From contig DZDI01000015.1 in the NCBI GenBank assembly GCA_022730455.1, forward strand, positions 1 through 36,310: DNA of 36,310 bases, written 5' to 3'. The stretch's first letter is position 1. Each line of letters begins with the position of its first letter. The stretch comes from Phycisphaera mikurensis. Lineage in GTDB: Bacteria > Planctomycetota > Phycisphaerae > WQYP01. Under the pieces are notes generated by a model, which ran no database searches, had not been told where the DNA came from, and was given only the letters and a program-made list of their open reading frames with translations. This document shows, one piece after another, positions 16,687 through 24,453 of this stretch. The translations under genes and the position numbers were made by a program.

Positions 16687-18051
16687 ATGACAGATTTGTT
16701 TCAAGGCCCTAAAGGCACACGTGATTTTCTTCCATCAGCCATGGCGGTGCGCCGATACATAGAGGACGCGTGGCGGAGGGTATCCACCCGCTATGGATTT
16801 CAGGAAGTAGACGGACCGACCTTTGAATCGCTTGAACTATACAAGGTTAAATCGGGTGATGAAATTGTTTCGCAGTTATTTTCGTTTACCGATCGAGGTG
16901 GACGGGATTTAGCTCTGCGCCCGGAATTTACGCCCACGGTCGCCCGCATGGTGGCCCAATTGGGTGGCGGATTGCCCAAGCCGATCAAGTGGTTTGCCAT
17001 TCCGCGCTGCTACCGTGCCGAACAGCCGCAAAAGGGGCGCCTGCGCGAATTTATTCAGTGGAACGTAGATTTTATTGGTGACTCGTCCTTAGCCGCCGAT
17101 CGTGAATGCCTGTCGGTGTGCGCCGCGTTATTATTTGAAATGGGTTTAACAGCGGATGATTTCAATATTTCATGGAATCACCGTGATTTGATGGCTGAAT
17201 TGCTGGTTGGGCTGGGCATACGCACCGACAAACTGCCCGATACGTTTTACGTATTGGATAGACTGCAAAAACTCAACGATTCCGAACGCGATAAGCTGCT
17301 GGTATCGCGTGAATTCCTGTCATCGGAACAGGAACTTCTGGGTCTATTTGCTTCCGAGATGAGCAAACCCAAGGCGGAACAGCTTGAGCTAAATAAACGA
17401 CTCTCCGCGCCGCAGGTGCGTGATACGTATGAAAAAATTATGCAACTGCAGGATCAACTGGCGTTGCCTGAGCTGGCATACAATTTCCAATGGGATATCG
17501 GGCTGGTGCGGGGCCTAGCTTATTACACCGGTTTTGTCTTTGAAGTGGCCGATGCACGGGGTGAAAATCGGGCAGTGGCCGGTGGTGGCCGTTATGACAA
17601 ACTCATCGAAATATTGGGCGGTAAGCCTACCCCGGCAGTCGGATTTGGTATGGGGGATGTTGTGCTGGAAATCTTGCTCAGCGAAAGAGGCTTGCTGCCG
17701 GTAAAGCCGCTCGGCGGGCCCGATGTATTTATTATCAACGCATCGGAGAATGCGGGTCTCACCGGTCTGTGGGCGTCGCGACTGCGGCGTTCAACCTTTG
17801 ACCATGAGCGCAAGATCACCGTGCAGAGTGGCTTGCGGGTAGAGCATAGTTATAAAGCGAGTAAAAATATTGGGAAATTACTGCAGGAAGCCGCCCACAG
17901 TCACGCGCGATTTGCGCTGATACTGGCACCCGATGAACTGGAACGCAACGTCGTTAAATGGCGGGATATGCAATCGCGAACTGAAATAGAATGGCCTGTA
18001 CATCAGGCGGAAACGCTGATTCGGGCCGCATGCGGCCAGACAGGGGGGTGA
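16687..18051 (+). CDS. hisS: Histidyl-tRNA synthetase
   Basis: This 454-residue class II synthetase charges tRNA-His. It begins with FQGPKGTRDFLPSA, the usual HisRS N-terminus. Motif 2 is at about 106-131 (PRCYRAEQPQKGRLREFIQW). The histidine-specific loop RGLAYYTGFVFE lies at 275-286, followed by GGGRYDKLIE. Motif 3 is near VGFGMGDVVLE (318-328). The C-terminal third (FIINASENAGLTG onward) is the anticodon-binding domain, with a slightly unusual spacing. No clear ribosome site precedes the ATG. It is followed after 1 bp by the HYExAFE gene, so the two are translationally close and probably co-transcribed. Confidence 0.96.
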   Translation: MTDLFQGPKGTRDFLPSAMAVRRYIEDAWRRVSTRYGFQEVDGPTFESLELYKVKSGDEIVSQLFSFTDRGGRDLALRPEFTPTVARMVAQLGGGLPKPIKWFAIPRCYRAEQPQKGRLREFIQWNVDFIGDSSLAADRECLSVCAALLFEMGLTADDFNISWNHRDLMAELLVGLGIRTDKLPDTFYVLDRLQKLNDSERDKLLVSREFLSSEQELLGLFASEMSKPKAEQLELNKRLSAPQVRDTYEKIMQLQDQLALPELAYNFQWDIGLVRGLAYYTGFVFEVADARGENRAVAGGGRYDKLIEILGGKPTPAVGFGMGDVVLEILLSERGLLPVKPLGGPDVFIINASENAGLTGLWASRLRRSTFDHERKITVQSGLRVEHSYKASKNIGKLLQEAAHSHARFALILAPDELERNVVKWRDMQSRTEIEWPVHQAETLIRAACGQTGG

Positions 18052-18052
18052 C

Positions 18053-18556
18053 GTGGGACCTCGCTCAAAAAAAACCAGCCATTATGAGGCGGCATTTGAA
18101 TCTTTTCTTCGGCATCATGGACAGCCCTATGTCGCTGTGGACGAGGCAAAACGATCCTTATTCGGCACCGCCAAGCTCAAGAGTTTTGACTTTGTCGTCT
18201 ATCGTCCCAACGGTGTGAATCTGCTGGTGGATGTAAAGGGGCGGGCGGCGGGTCCCGGCAAGGCTTTGGCCAACTGGGTTACGCGTCGCGATATTGACGA
18301 CCTGCGGCAGTGGAAGGATATTTTTGGCGAAGGATTTCAGGCGGTGTTTGTCTTTGTGTACCGGTGGCAAGGGGCGTCGGATCGGTCACCATTTACCGAT
18401 CTGTTTTGCCATGAGGAAAATTGGTACAGCATGTTGGCAGCATCGCTGAGCGACTACCGGACGGTTATGCGCCCCCGCTCAGAATCATGGGGGACGGTTT
18501 CAGTGTCCGCGGAGGAATTTAAAAAGATCGCCAAACCGTTGGATCAGCTCGCTTAA
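18053..18556 (+). CDS. HYExAFE-family protein, PD-(D/E)xK nuclease-like
   Basis: This 167-residue protein starts at a GTG 1 bp after the hisS stop. Residues 9-16 read SHYEAAFE, the signature of the HYExAFE family known mainly from planctomycetes. A FDFVVYRPNGVNLLVDVKGR stretch has the spacing of a PD-(D/E)xK nuclease core: Asp, a beta hairpin, then D-V-K. A later FVFVYRWQG and an aromatic-rich end (SLSDYRTVMRPRSESWGTV) complete the compact fold. The family assignment rests on the name motif. Nuclease activity is an inference from the motif order and has not, to my knowledge, been shown for this family. It converges with the caspase-like gene, from which it is separated by a possible two-way terminator. 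Confidence 0.8.
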   Translation: MGPRSKKTSHYEAAFESFLRHHGQPYVAVDEAKRSLFGTAKLKSFDFVVYRPNGVNLLVDVKGRAAGPGKALANWVTRRDIDDLRQWKDIFGEGFQAVFVFVYRWQGASDRSPFTDLFCHEENWYSMLAASLSDYRTVMRPRSESWGTVSVSAEEFKKIAKPLDQLA

Positions 18557-18576
18557 TCTCCGGCTCGTCCGCTCTT

Positions 18577-18596
18577 GCGGCCATGGCCATGGCTGC
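18577..18596. terminator. Possible bidirectional terminator hairpin
   Basis: GCGGCCAT and ATGGCTGC pair over 8 bp (one G-T) around a GGCC loop, between the convergent HYExAFE and caspase-like genes. On the plus strand it is followed by ATCTATTT, a moderate T-rich tail. On the minus strand the tail is weak. Confidence 0.4.
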
Positions 18597-18598
18597 AT

Positions 18599-19288
18599 CT
18601 ATTTAAAAAAACGCAAATCACCATGGTTGGGATACTTCTTGCATGCGAAGCGATACGCCACGTAAGGTGTCACTCCATCGCAAAGCAGTTTTTTATAAAA
18701 CAACTGGCTTACGAGGGCCGCATCTGCCCAGCGAATTTCACGTTTTGGACTGATGAATGCCTCAGCCCCTGTACCTTTCACAAACGCCTCACCAAAGGCA
18801 TCGTGGCCGGTGAGACAACTGGACGAAAATACAATCTTGCCCGTCAGATCGCCCGCCAGAGCAATGACCTCATCAATATCCACCTCATCCAACTGCAATA
18901 CGAGTTTGCGCTTCAGGCCGTGCATTGAAAGATGAATGTATCGACTCGACGACTGCCGAGCCTTACGCAGAAAATGACCTAACTCCACCTTTGTACGGAT
19001 AAAACTATAGAGCGGGCGACCACCGATCATGCGTAAAAATTCGGCCAAAAGTCGGCCCTCCGACCAATGGCTTTCGCGTGGATTACGCGATACCGACTCA
19101 ATGAGGTATACCTTATTGGACGGCTGTAACTTGCGGGATGGCATTCGATCCGTTTCGCCGTCCTGGTAGGTAATATAGGCCGTGCCATTCGATAGAAATG
19201 TCACCTTGGCCGGAAATAGTCTCTCTCCCTGCCACGGTGCATAAACTCTATCGCCAATGTGAATTCCTGTGCTCATCTGCTTCATCAC
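18599..19288 (-). CDS. Tudor-like domain fused to a CHAT/caspase-like protease
   Basis: This 229-residue protein has two parts. Residues 10-56 resemble an SH3-like Tudor/agenet barrel: GDRVYAPWQGERLFPAKV, then TAYITYQDGETDRMP. Residues 80-229 have the caspase-like (CHAT class) layout. A YIHLSMHG strand-loop carries His123, a strand KIVFSSSCLTG carries Cys158, and GAEAFISPKREIRWADAALV follows, a stretch typical of this fold's last strand and helix. His123 and Cys158 would be the catalytic dyad. There is no signal peptide or membrane segment, so it acts in the cytoplasm. Tudor-like folds usually bind modified peptides or nucleic acid, so a sensor-protease is a fair guess; the target is unknown. 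It lies alone, convergent with HYExAFE and divergent from dnaG. An ATG at 19276 is an alternative start. Confidence 0.72.
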   Translation of the reverse strand: MMKQMSTGIHIGDRVYAPWQGERLFPAKVTFLSNGTAYITYQDGETDRMPSRKLQPSNKVYLIESVSRNPRESHWSEGRLLAEFLRMIGGRPLYSFIRTKVELGHFLRKARQSSSRYIHLSMHGLKRKLVLQLDEVDIDEVIALAGDLTGKIVFSSSCLTGHDAFGEAFVKGTGAEAFISPKREIRWADAALVSQLFYKKLLCDGVTPYVAYRFACKKYPNHGDLRFFK

Positions 19289-19293
19289 GTACT

Positions 19294-19299
19294 ATTATA
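19294..19299 (-). promoter_or_regulatory. Consensus -10 box for the Tudor-caspase gene
   Basis: TATAAT on the minus strand lies only 5 nt before the ATG at 19288 and 17 nt before the ATG at 19276. The -35 region 17 nt upstream (CCGTTA) is weak. If used, the transcript would be leaderless or have a leader of about a dozen bases. The surrounding 19289-19432 is AT-rich and should also hold the dnaG promoter. Confidence 0.5.
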
Positions 19300-19432
19300 C
19301 GCTGTGAGCAAGTCTGTAACGGATTGTTAAAAAGATTGTGTAACCTATTTATATATAAGCTGTTATGTATTTTCAGTGTTTCTGTGATCGGGCGGCTTCT
19401 CACCGATGTCGCGCTTCCGGTAGAATCGCAGC

Positions 19433-21292
19433 ATGGCTGGTTCCTCTACCAACGCGTTCGAGCTTGTCCGTCAATCGGTGCGGATTGAGGACGTGATCGG
19501 TGAACAACTGCGGCTCAAACCCTCGGGCCGAGAATTTGTATGTCTTTGCCCATTTCATGACGACCACAACCCATCGATGCGGGTAGTACCGGCCAAGCAG
19601 ATATTTTATTGCTTCGTATGCACAGCCGGCGGAGATGTATTTAAGTTTGTTCAGCGATTCCACAAAATGACCGCCGGAGAATCGTTGCGTTACCTTGCCG
19701 ATAGATACCACATCACTCTGCCGCAGAAAATGGTTGCTAACCCGCAGGCTCGCGAAGCGCGGGAAAACCTGCTTTTGGCTTCGGCTTGGGCGGGTCGGCA
19801 ATTTCGTACTTGGCTAAATGACGAGTCGGGCGCGGTGGCGAAAAGTTATCTCCGCGAGCGCGGTCTCACGCCACCGACCATTGAGGCCTTCGGTCTGGGC
19901 TATTGCCCGGAAAATTGGACAGCTTTGGCGCAGGCCGCAAGCCGTGACCGAATAGATATTGAACATTTGGTGGATGCGGGCCTGTTGAAAAAACGTAATG
20001 ATGGCTCCCCCTTTGATGTCTTTCGTAACCGCGTGATGTTTCCAATAATTGATTCCGGCGACCGGGTCATTGCATTTGGAGGCCGCATTCTGCCCTCGGC
20101 TGCCCCGGACGATCAAAGCGGCCCCAAATATCTCAATTCACCGGAATCCATCATCTTCAACAAACGCGATATGCTTTACGGCCTCAACAAGGCACGGGCG
20201 GCGATAATACAGTCCGGTGAAGCCATTCTGGTTGAGGGATATATGGATGTCATTGGCGCTCACCAGGTCGGCGTGCTTAATGTTATTGCCGCCTTGGGCA
20301 CCGCCTTTACCGAGCATCACGCCATGATGCTTCAGCGAATGGCCCGGCGCGTGGTTTTGGTTTTTGATACCGATGAGGCAGGGCGTCGAGCTGCCGACCG
20401 CGCCATTCAGCTCCTTCTTGCTTTTCCGCTTGATGTCTGTGTTATGCATGTGCCCGGCGCAAAAGATCCGTGCGATTATTGTCTGGAACAGGGCGGCGCT
20501 GCATTTAAGGAACTTGTGGCGAAAGCCACAGATGCTTTGCAATTCAAATGGGGCCAGCTCACGCAGGAATTTCAGGCGTCATCGAGCCGGACGCAAAAAT
20601 CCAATGCGATTCAGGCTATGATGCGTATGCTGGCTACCCTTGCGGCCAACCCGCAAATGGATTCGGTCCGGCGTGCACTGCTTGAAAAGGATGTTGGGTA
20701 CATGGTGGGTATGTCGCTTGATGATGTCCATGCCGCGATCAATGCCATGTCTACACAAGATACTCGGCCTCTCAATGAACTGCAGGCACCTGCCCCTGCT
20801 CTCAATTCATTAAAGTCATCGCGCATCGCTACGGCGGGCGAAAAGGCTCAGCAGTGGATTTTGGGCATCATCCTGACCTCACCGGTCATGTATACCGATG
20901 TTATGGATGATTGGGAACTCGATTTATTCACGCCTGGAATTTTGCGATCCGCCGCGGCCGCCTTAGTGGAGTACCTTGACGGTGCGGGCCAATTGCGGAC
21001 CTGCAGCCTGTCTGAATTTGTATCATTGCAGCAGGATGCCACGGTTGTCCAACTGGCGATTACGCTGCAGCGCGAAGCGGAAAATATTGCAGACCCGCGA
21101 CAATGTCTGCTTGAATCGATAGCGTATTTAAAACGTCAAATGGAGACGGACGCAAGAGATGTCAGGGCAGGTGACATGCTTCTCAATTCGGTGCCGACGG
21201 AAAAAAGCGTTCCGCAGTCGTTGGTGGACCTGCTGGAGCGACGCCGCGAAGATCATCGCAAAAGCCAGCAGCGCCAACAAGGTAAAGCGTGA
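19433..21292 (+). CDS. dnaG: DNA primase
   Basis: This 619-residue protein makes the RNA primers for chromosome replication. The N-terminal zinc ribbon has CLCPFHDDHNPSMRV and IFYCFVCTAGGDVFKF (ligands Cys39, His42, Cys60, Cys63). The core follows with SYLRERGLTPPTIEAFGLGY and FPIIDSGDRVIAFGGRIL, and then the TOPRIM motifs: ILVEGYMDVIGAHQ (metal-binding Glu) and VLVFDTDEAG (DxD). KDPCDYC follows. The C-terminal part from about 430 is a helical helicase-interaction region that is weakly conserved in most phyla. The length is normal. It does not sit in the classical rpsU-dnaG-rpoD operon. Its stop overlaps a GTG of the frame that leads into the isomerase remnant. Confidence 0.95.
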   Translation: MAGSSTNAFELVRQSVRIEDVIGEQLRLKPSGREFVCLCPFHDDHNPSMRVVPAKQIFYCFVCTAGGDVFKFVQRFHKMTAGESLRYLADRYHITLPQKMVANPQAREARENLLLASAWAGRQFRTWLNDESGAVAKSYLRERGLTPPTIEAFGLGYCPENWTALAQAASRDRIDIEHLVDAGLLKKRNDGSPFDVFRNRVMFPIIDSGDRVIAFGGRILPSAAPDDQSGPKYLNSPESIIFNKRDMLYGLNKARAAIIQSGEAILVEGYMDVIGAHQVGVLNVIAALGTAFTEHHAMMLQRMARRVVLVFDTDEAGRRAADRAIQLLLAFPLDVCVMHVPGAKDPCDYCLEQGGAAFKELVAKATDALQFKWGQLTQEFQASSSRTQKSNAIQAMMRMLATLAANPQMDSVRRALLEKDVGYMVGMSLDDVHAAINAMSTQDTRPLNELQAPAPALNSLKSSRIATAGEKAQQWILGIILTSPVMYTDVMDDWELDLFTPGILRSAAAALVEYLDGAGQLRTCSLSEFVSLQQDATVVQLAITLQREAENIADPRQCLLESIAYLKRQMETDARDVRAGDMLLNSVPTEKSVPQSLVDLLERRREDHRKSQQRQQGKA

Positions 21293-21315
21293 GATGCCGA
21301 TTGGGAGATTCCCGT

Positions 21316-22089
21316 TTGAGAACAGGGCAAATCCATATCCTCATCCAACTCTACAGCGTGCGCAGGCAAATTGAAGCTGACTATTTCGGCACTTTGCGGC
21401 AATTGCGTCAAGCGGGGGCCCGCAATGCCGAACTTTACTGGTTTGATGTACAGCCGCCCGCCGCTGATATGAAAAATATATTTTCGGATGCCGGTATCCG
21501 GCCTTTGGCCATGCACGTGAGCCTCCCCACACTGACACACGCTATGGCAGAAGTCATTGATACCTGCCACGAGATGTCGGTGCCCGATGTTGTCATGCCT
21601 TGGCTTGTGCCGGAATTGCGCCAAGACCGGGACTGCTGGCGTCAATTGGGATTAAAACTCAGCGAATTTGGACAAACGCTCCGGCACGATGGGATTGAGT
21701 TGGGTTATCACAATCACGATTTTGAGTTTGCCGCGGACAACGGTGAGTTGCCAATGCAGACCCTGCTTGATACAACACACGCGGCACGGGTATTTTGGGA
21801 AATGGATGCCTACTGGGTAAAGTGTGCCGGCTAGGATGTGAGCGGCTGGCTCAACCGATATCGTCATCGCATACAGGCGGTGCATTGCAAAGACGGCCGC
21901 GCCGGCCGCATGGTGGAACTGGGGACGGGTGAACTCCCCTGGAAAGAAATCCTGCCTCGCCTATCCACCCCGCCGATGAGGTATTGGATACTGGAACAGG
22001 ACGAATTTCCCACCGGCGATCCCTGGGGAGAGATTGCCCGCGGTTTGGCCCTTTTAGAATCGTGCCAGACACCCCTGGAGGAACATTGA
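21316..22089 (+). pseudogene. Sugar-phosphate isomerase/epimerase gene with in-frame TAG
   Basis: The reading frame encodes a xylose isomerase-like TIM barrel protein (AP endonuclease 2 family) of about 257 residues, cut by a single TAG at 21832-21834. Before the stop are IQLYSVRRQIEADYFGTL, GYHNHDFEFA and WEMDAYWVKCAG. In the same frame right after it come DVSGWLNRYRHRIQAVHCKD and an end with WILEQDEFPTGDPW, exactly as expected for one uninterrupted gene. One base change (for example CAG to TAG) would explain it. The start is uncertain: TTG at 21316 after GGGAGA, or GTG at 21289 overlapping the dnaG stop. Readthrough or a sequencing error cannot be excluded. Without the tail the metal-binding C-terminal strands are lost. 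Confidence 0.8.
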
Positions 22090-22153
22090 ACTCCGATGCG
22101 TCGCGGAGTCTCAGGAATAGTCGGCCCGGCGCTGAATTCATTGTGAGGTAACC

Positions 22154-23146
22154 ATGGCCCAGGACGTTAGCCCATCACATGCCCCTGTTCAGCGGGGGCG
22201 ATTTTGGCCCATTGTTTTGCTTCTGCTGTTAATTATTTCCATCGCGGGGAATGTCTTTTTAATAGCCAGTTTCACCGGCATACACGTTCTGATTCGGACG
22301 CTGGGTGGCATCGGTGGCGTGCGGTATGTAGTGGTGCATCATGGTGGAAAGTCCATGGTCGCGATCATCCCGGTCACCGGGCTTATTGACGGTTCAGCGG
22401 TTGATCAGGTTGAAGCAGACGTCAGAGCTATCAATAAAAACAGCCGAATTCGTGCCGTAGTGGTTCGCGTTGATTCACCCGGTGGGGCGGTTACCGATGC
22501 CGATGAGATATATCATAATTTAATGAAATTGCGAGGCAGTGGCCATCCAATCGTGGTCAGCATGGGGGCTATTGCGGCGAGCGGTGGCTATTATGTATCC
22601 ATGGCTGGCGAGCGCATCTTTGCGGAACCCACCACCATCACCGGCAGTATCGGCGTCATGTTGCCCGGATTTGAGCTTACCGGCTTGATGAAAAAGCTGG
22701 GTATCCGCCCGGAATTTCTTACCAGTTCGGCGGCGGTATGGAAAGAGGCTGGATCGCCTTTTTCGGAGTTTACGCCCGCTGTGAAGTCGTATTTACAAAA
22801 CCTTCTGAATGTTGATGATGCCCGTTTCCAGCATATTGTGATTTTGGGTCGAGGCAAGGCACTTAAGGTTCCGATCACAACAGTGGCCAATGGAAAATTA
22901 TGGACCGCATCACAGGCTCTTCACTACGGTCTGGTCGACAAAATTGGTTACATAGGTGCGGCCTGTCATCAGGCGGCCAAATTAGGCGGAATCTATAACC
23001 CGACGATTGTACGTTTGGAAGAGCCCATTGACGTGCTTTCCGCCATCGGCGTTAAAGCCCCCATAGGCAGACCTGTGGTGGAGATTTCGCCATCCACTGT
23101 CTATTCCTTGGCATGCCCTAAATTTGAATACCTAGCGACACCGTGA
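22154..23146 (+). CDS. sppA: Signal peptide peptidase SppA, short (36K) type
   Basis: This 330-residue protein is a membrane-anchored serine protease of the S49 family. One transmembrane helix lies at about 18-40 (FWPIVLLLLLIISIAGNVFL), and the catalytic domain faces the periplasm. The serine is in GAIAASGGYYVSMAG (Ser143) and the lysine in SSAAVWKEAGSPF (Lys197), as in Bacillus SppA, where one domain carries both. VVRVDSPGGAVTDADE precedes the serine. In oligomeric forms of this type neighbouring subunits complete each site. It starts after a GAGGT site. It is distinct from the two-domain SppA at 13651-15486. It converges with the HAD gene, leaving only 7 bp between stops. Confidence 0.93.
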   Translation: MAQDVSPSHAPVQRGRFWPIVLLLLLIISIAGNVFLIASFTGIHVLIRTLGGIGGVRYVVVHHGGKSMVAIIPVTGLIDGSAVDQVEADVRAINKNSRIRAVVVRVDSPGGAVTDADEIYHNLMKLRGSGHPIVVSMGAIAASGGYYVSMAGERIFAEPTTITGSIGVMLPGFELTGLMKKLGIRPEFLTSSAAVWKEAGSPFSEFTPAVKSYLQNLLNVDDARFQHIVILGRGKALKVPITTVANGKLWTASQALHYGLVDKIGYIGAACHQAAKLGGIYNPTIVRLEEPIDVLSAIGVKAPIGRPVVEISPSTVYSLACPKFEYLATP

Positions 23147-23153
23147 GGCACGC

Positions 23154-24020
23154 TTAATTCGCCGATTGCCGTGCCGACAGCAGATCCGCGACCGCGGCTG
23201 CGACGCCGCTCCGGGCGTGATCAAGTGTGGTTTTTTTGGCTGATGACCGCACATGCTCCGAGGCACTACCCATGGCATAACTCAAATGCGCGTTTTGAAG
23301 CATGGGGATGTCGTTGACATCATCACCAATCGTCACAACATCCCGTGGATCAATACCGAGATAATTGCACAAATGCAATATGCCTGTCCATTTATCAACG
23401 CCATGGCGAAATATCTCCAGTATCGCCGCGTCGTAATGCAGCGCCTGCAACAAATGGATGTTAAGCTGACTTTGAAAATGCTCCTCCATGTGCTGCGTAA
23501 GTTCGGTCGCGGTCGGCAAATCCAGCACCAAGCCTACACGGAGGCATCGCTGGAGCATCTGATCATCCAATCGATGGGTGATCAGGTGCGCTACACCATT
23601 TCGCTTGAACCAATCGGCAGTCGCTGGATGAAGTGGCGTTGAACCGTCAACGGCATACAACGGATCATCGGCCTTGCGCTGGTGCAGAAGCACAATCGGG
23701 TTAAGTGATCGCAACCTGCATCGCAATAATATCTGGCGGACTATATCACTTGAAAAGGGATGAGATGCGATGGTTTTTCCGGTGGCAATCGCATTAAGCT
23801 CGGCCCCATTGGAAAATACTCCGGGGACATCAAATGGGATATCCCCGATCAAATGATGGCTTTCCCGCCAACTTCTGCCGGTGCAGATGGAGATCATAAG
23901 CCCCGCATCTCGCGCGTTATGCAACGCTTGCCAATCGGCGCGATTCGTCGCATGTCCCTTGCCGACCAATGTACCGTCAAGGTCGCACATCAGTAACTTG
24001 TATTTTCTCGCGTTAGCCAA
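23154..24020 (-). CDS. HAD-superfamily phosphatase, Cof type
   Basis: This 288-residue hydrolase belongs to the Cof/type IIB HAD phosphatases. The nucleophile motif is CDLDGTLVG (Asp13, Asp15). Thr47 in SICTGRS is motif II, Lys210 in GVDKWTGI is motif III, and GDDVNDIPML (233-237) is motif IV. The long cap between 85 and 205 is the usual alpha/beta cap of this class. Such enzymes dephosphorylate sugar phosphates, nucleotide phosphates or pyridoxal phosphate, and sequence does not tell which. The start is a TTG at 24020; no ATG upstream keeps the frame. The palindromic element lies 46 bp upstream and may have altered its leader or promoter. Confidence 0.9.
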   Translation of the reverse strand: MANARKYKLLMCDLDGTLVGKGHATNRADWQALHNARDAGLMISICTGRSWRESHHLIGDIPFDVPGVFSNGAELNAIATGKTIASHPFSSDIVRQILLRCRLRSLNPIVLLHQRKADDPLYAVDGSTPLHPATADWFKRNGVAHLITHRLDDQMLQRCLRVGLVLDLPTATELTQHMEEHFQSQLNIHLLQALHYDAAILEIFRHGVDKWTGILHLCNYLGIDPRDVVTIGDDVNDIPMLQNAHLSYAMGSASEHVRSSAKKTTLDHARSGVAAAVADLLSARQSAN

Positions 24021-24066
24021 CGTCGCTCACCGTCTGGAAAAACATTACCCTGAGATTGTATGCTTG

Positions 24067-24337
24067 GGAGTCTGTCCAAGTAATATCAAGCCTGCGATGC
24101 GCCGGAAATGCTCCGGATGCAAGGCGTCGGGCCGACGGCGACTCTGGTGAAGATGAGTCCGAGAACGCCGCAGACGGGGTGTTTGCGGCACACCCCCGGG
24201 GCGGCACGTCTTTTGACCGGCCTCTGCGGCGCGGCTTCCTCGGCGTATCATCTTCGCCCGATGCGCCTTCGTCGCCGTTTCTTGATGCCCGCCAAAATCC
24301 ATACCGTCGCAGCCGTGCTATTACTTGGACAGGCTCC
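24067..24337. mobile_element. 271-bp palindromic MITE-like element
   Basis: The ends are inverted repeats: GGAGTCTGTCCAAGTAATA at 24067-24085 and TATTACTTGGACAGGCTCC at 24319-24337, differing at one of 19 positions. The symmetry continues inward in patches (for example GGTGAAGATGA against CATCTTCGCCC). It closes on a central hairpin, GGGGTGT at 24176-24182 with ACACCCC at 24190-24196, close to the element midpoint. It encodes no transposase and its interior is more GC-rich than the flanks. I see no clear target-site duplication. Single ends of the same family occur at 3309 and 15496. Frames that cross it, such as one running from 24435 down to 24013, look like products of the repeat. Confidence 0.8.
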
Positions 24338-24453
24338 TGGGGAAATGACCCTACCAGATCAATCGATGAATATGGCACTAAAACCTCATCAGCTTTTTCA
24401 TCAATCCAGGGCATAAAGCCCTTGCGCTGCGGCATCGTTCCGCCTTGTCTGGA

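Noticed and set aside
24013-24435. Minus-strand frame of 140 codons through the palindromic element
   Set aside because: Most of it is translated repeat sequence, including the inverted ends; only its first 30 codons are outside the element, and these are treated separately.
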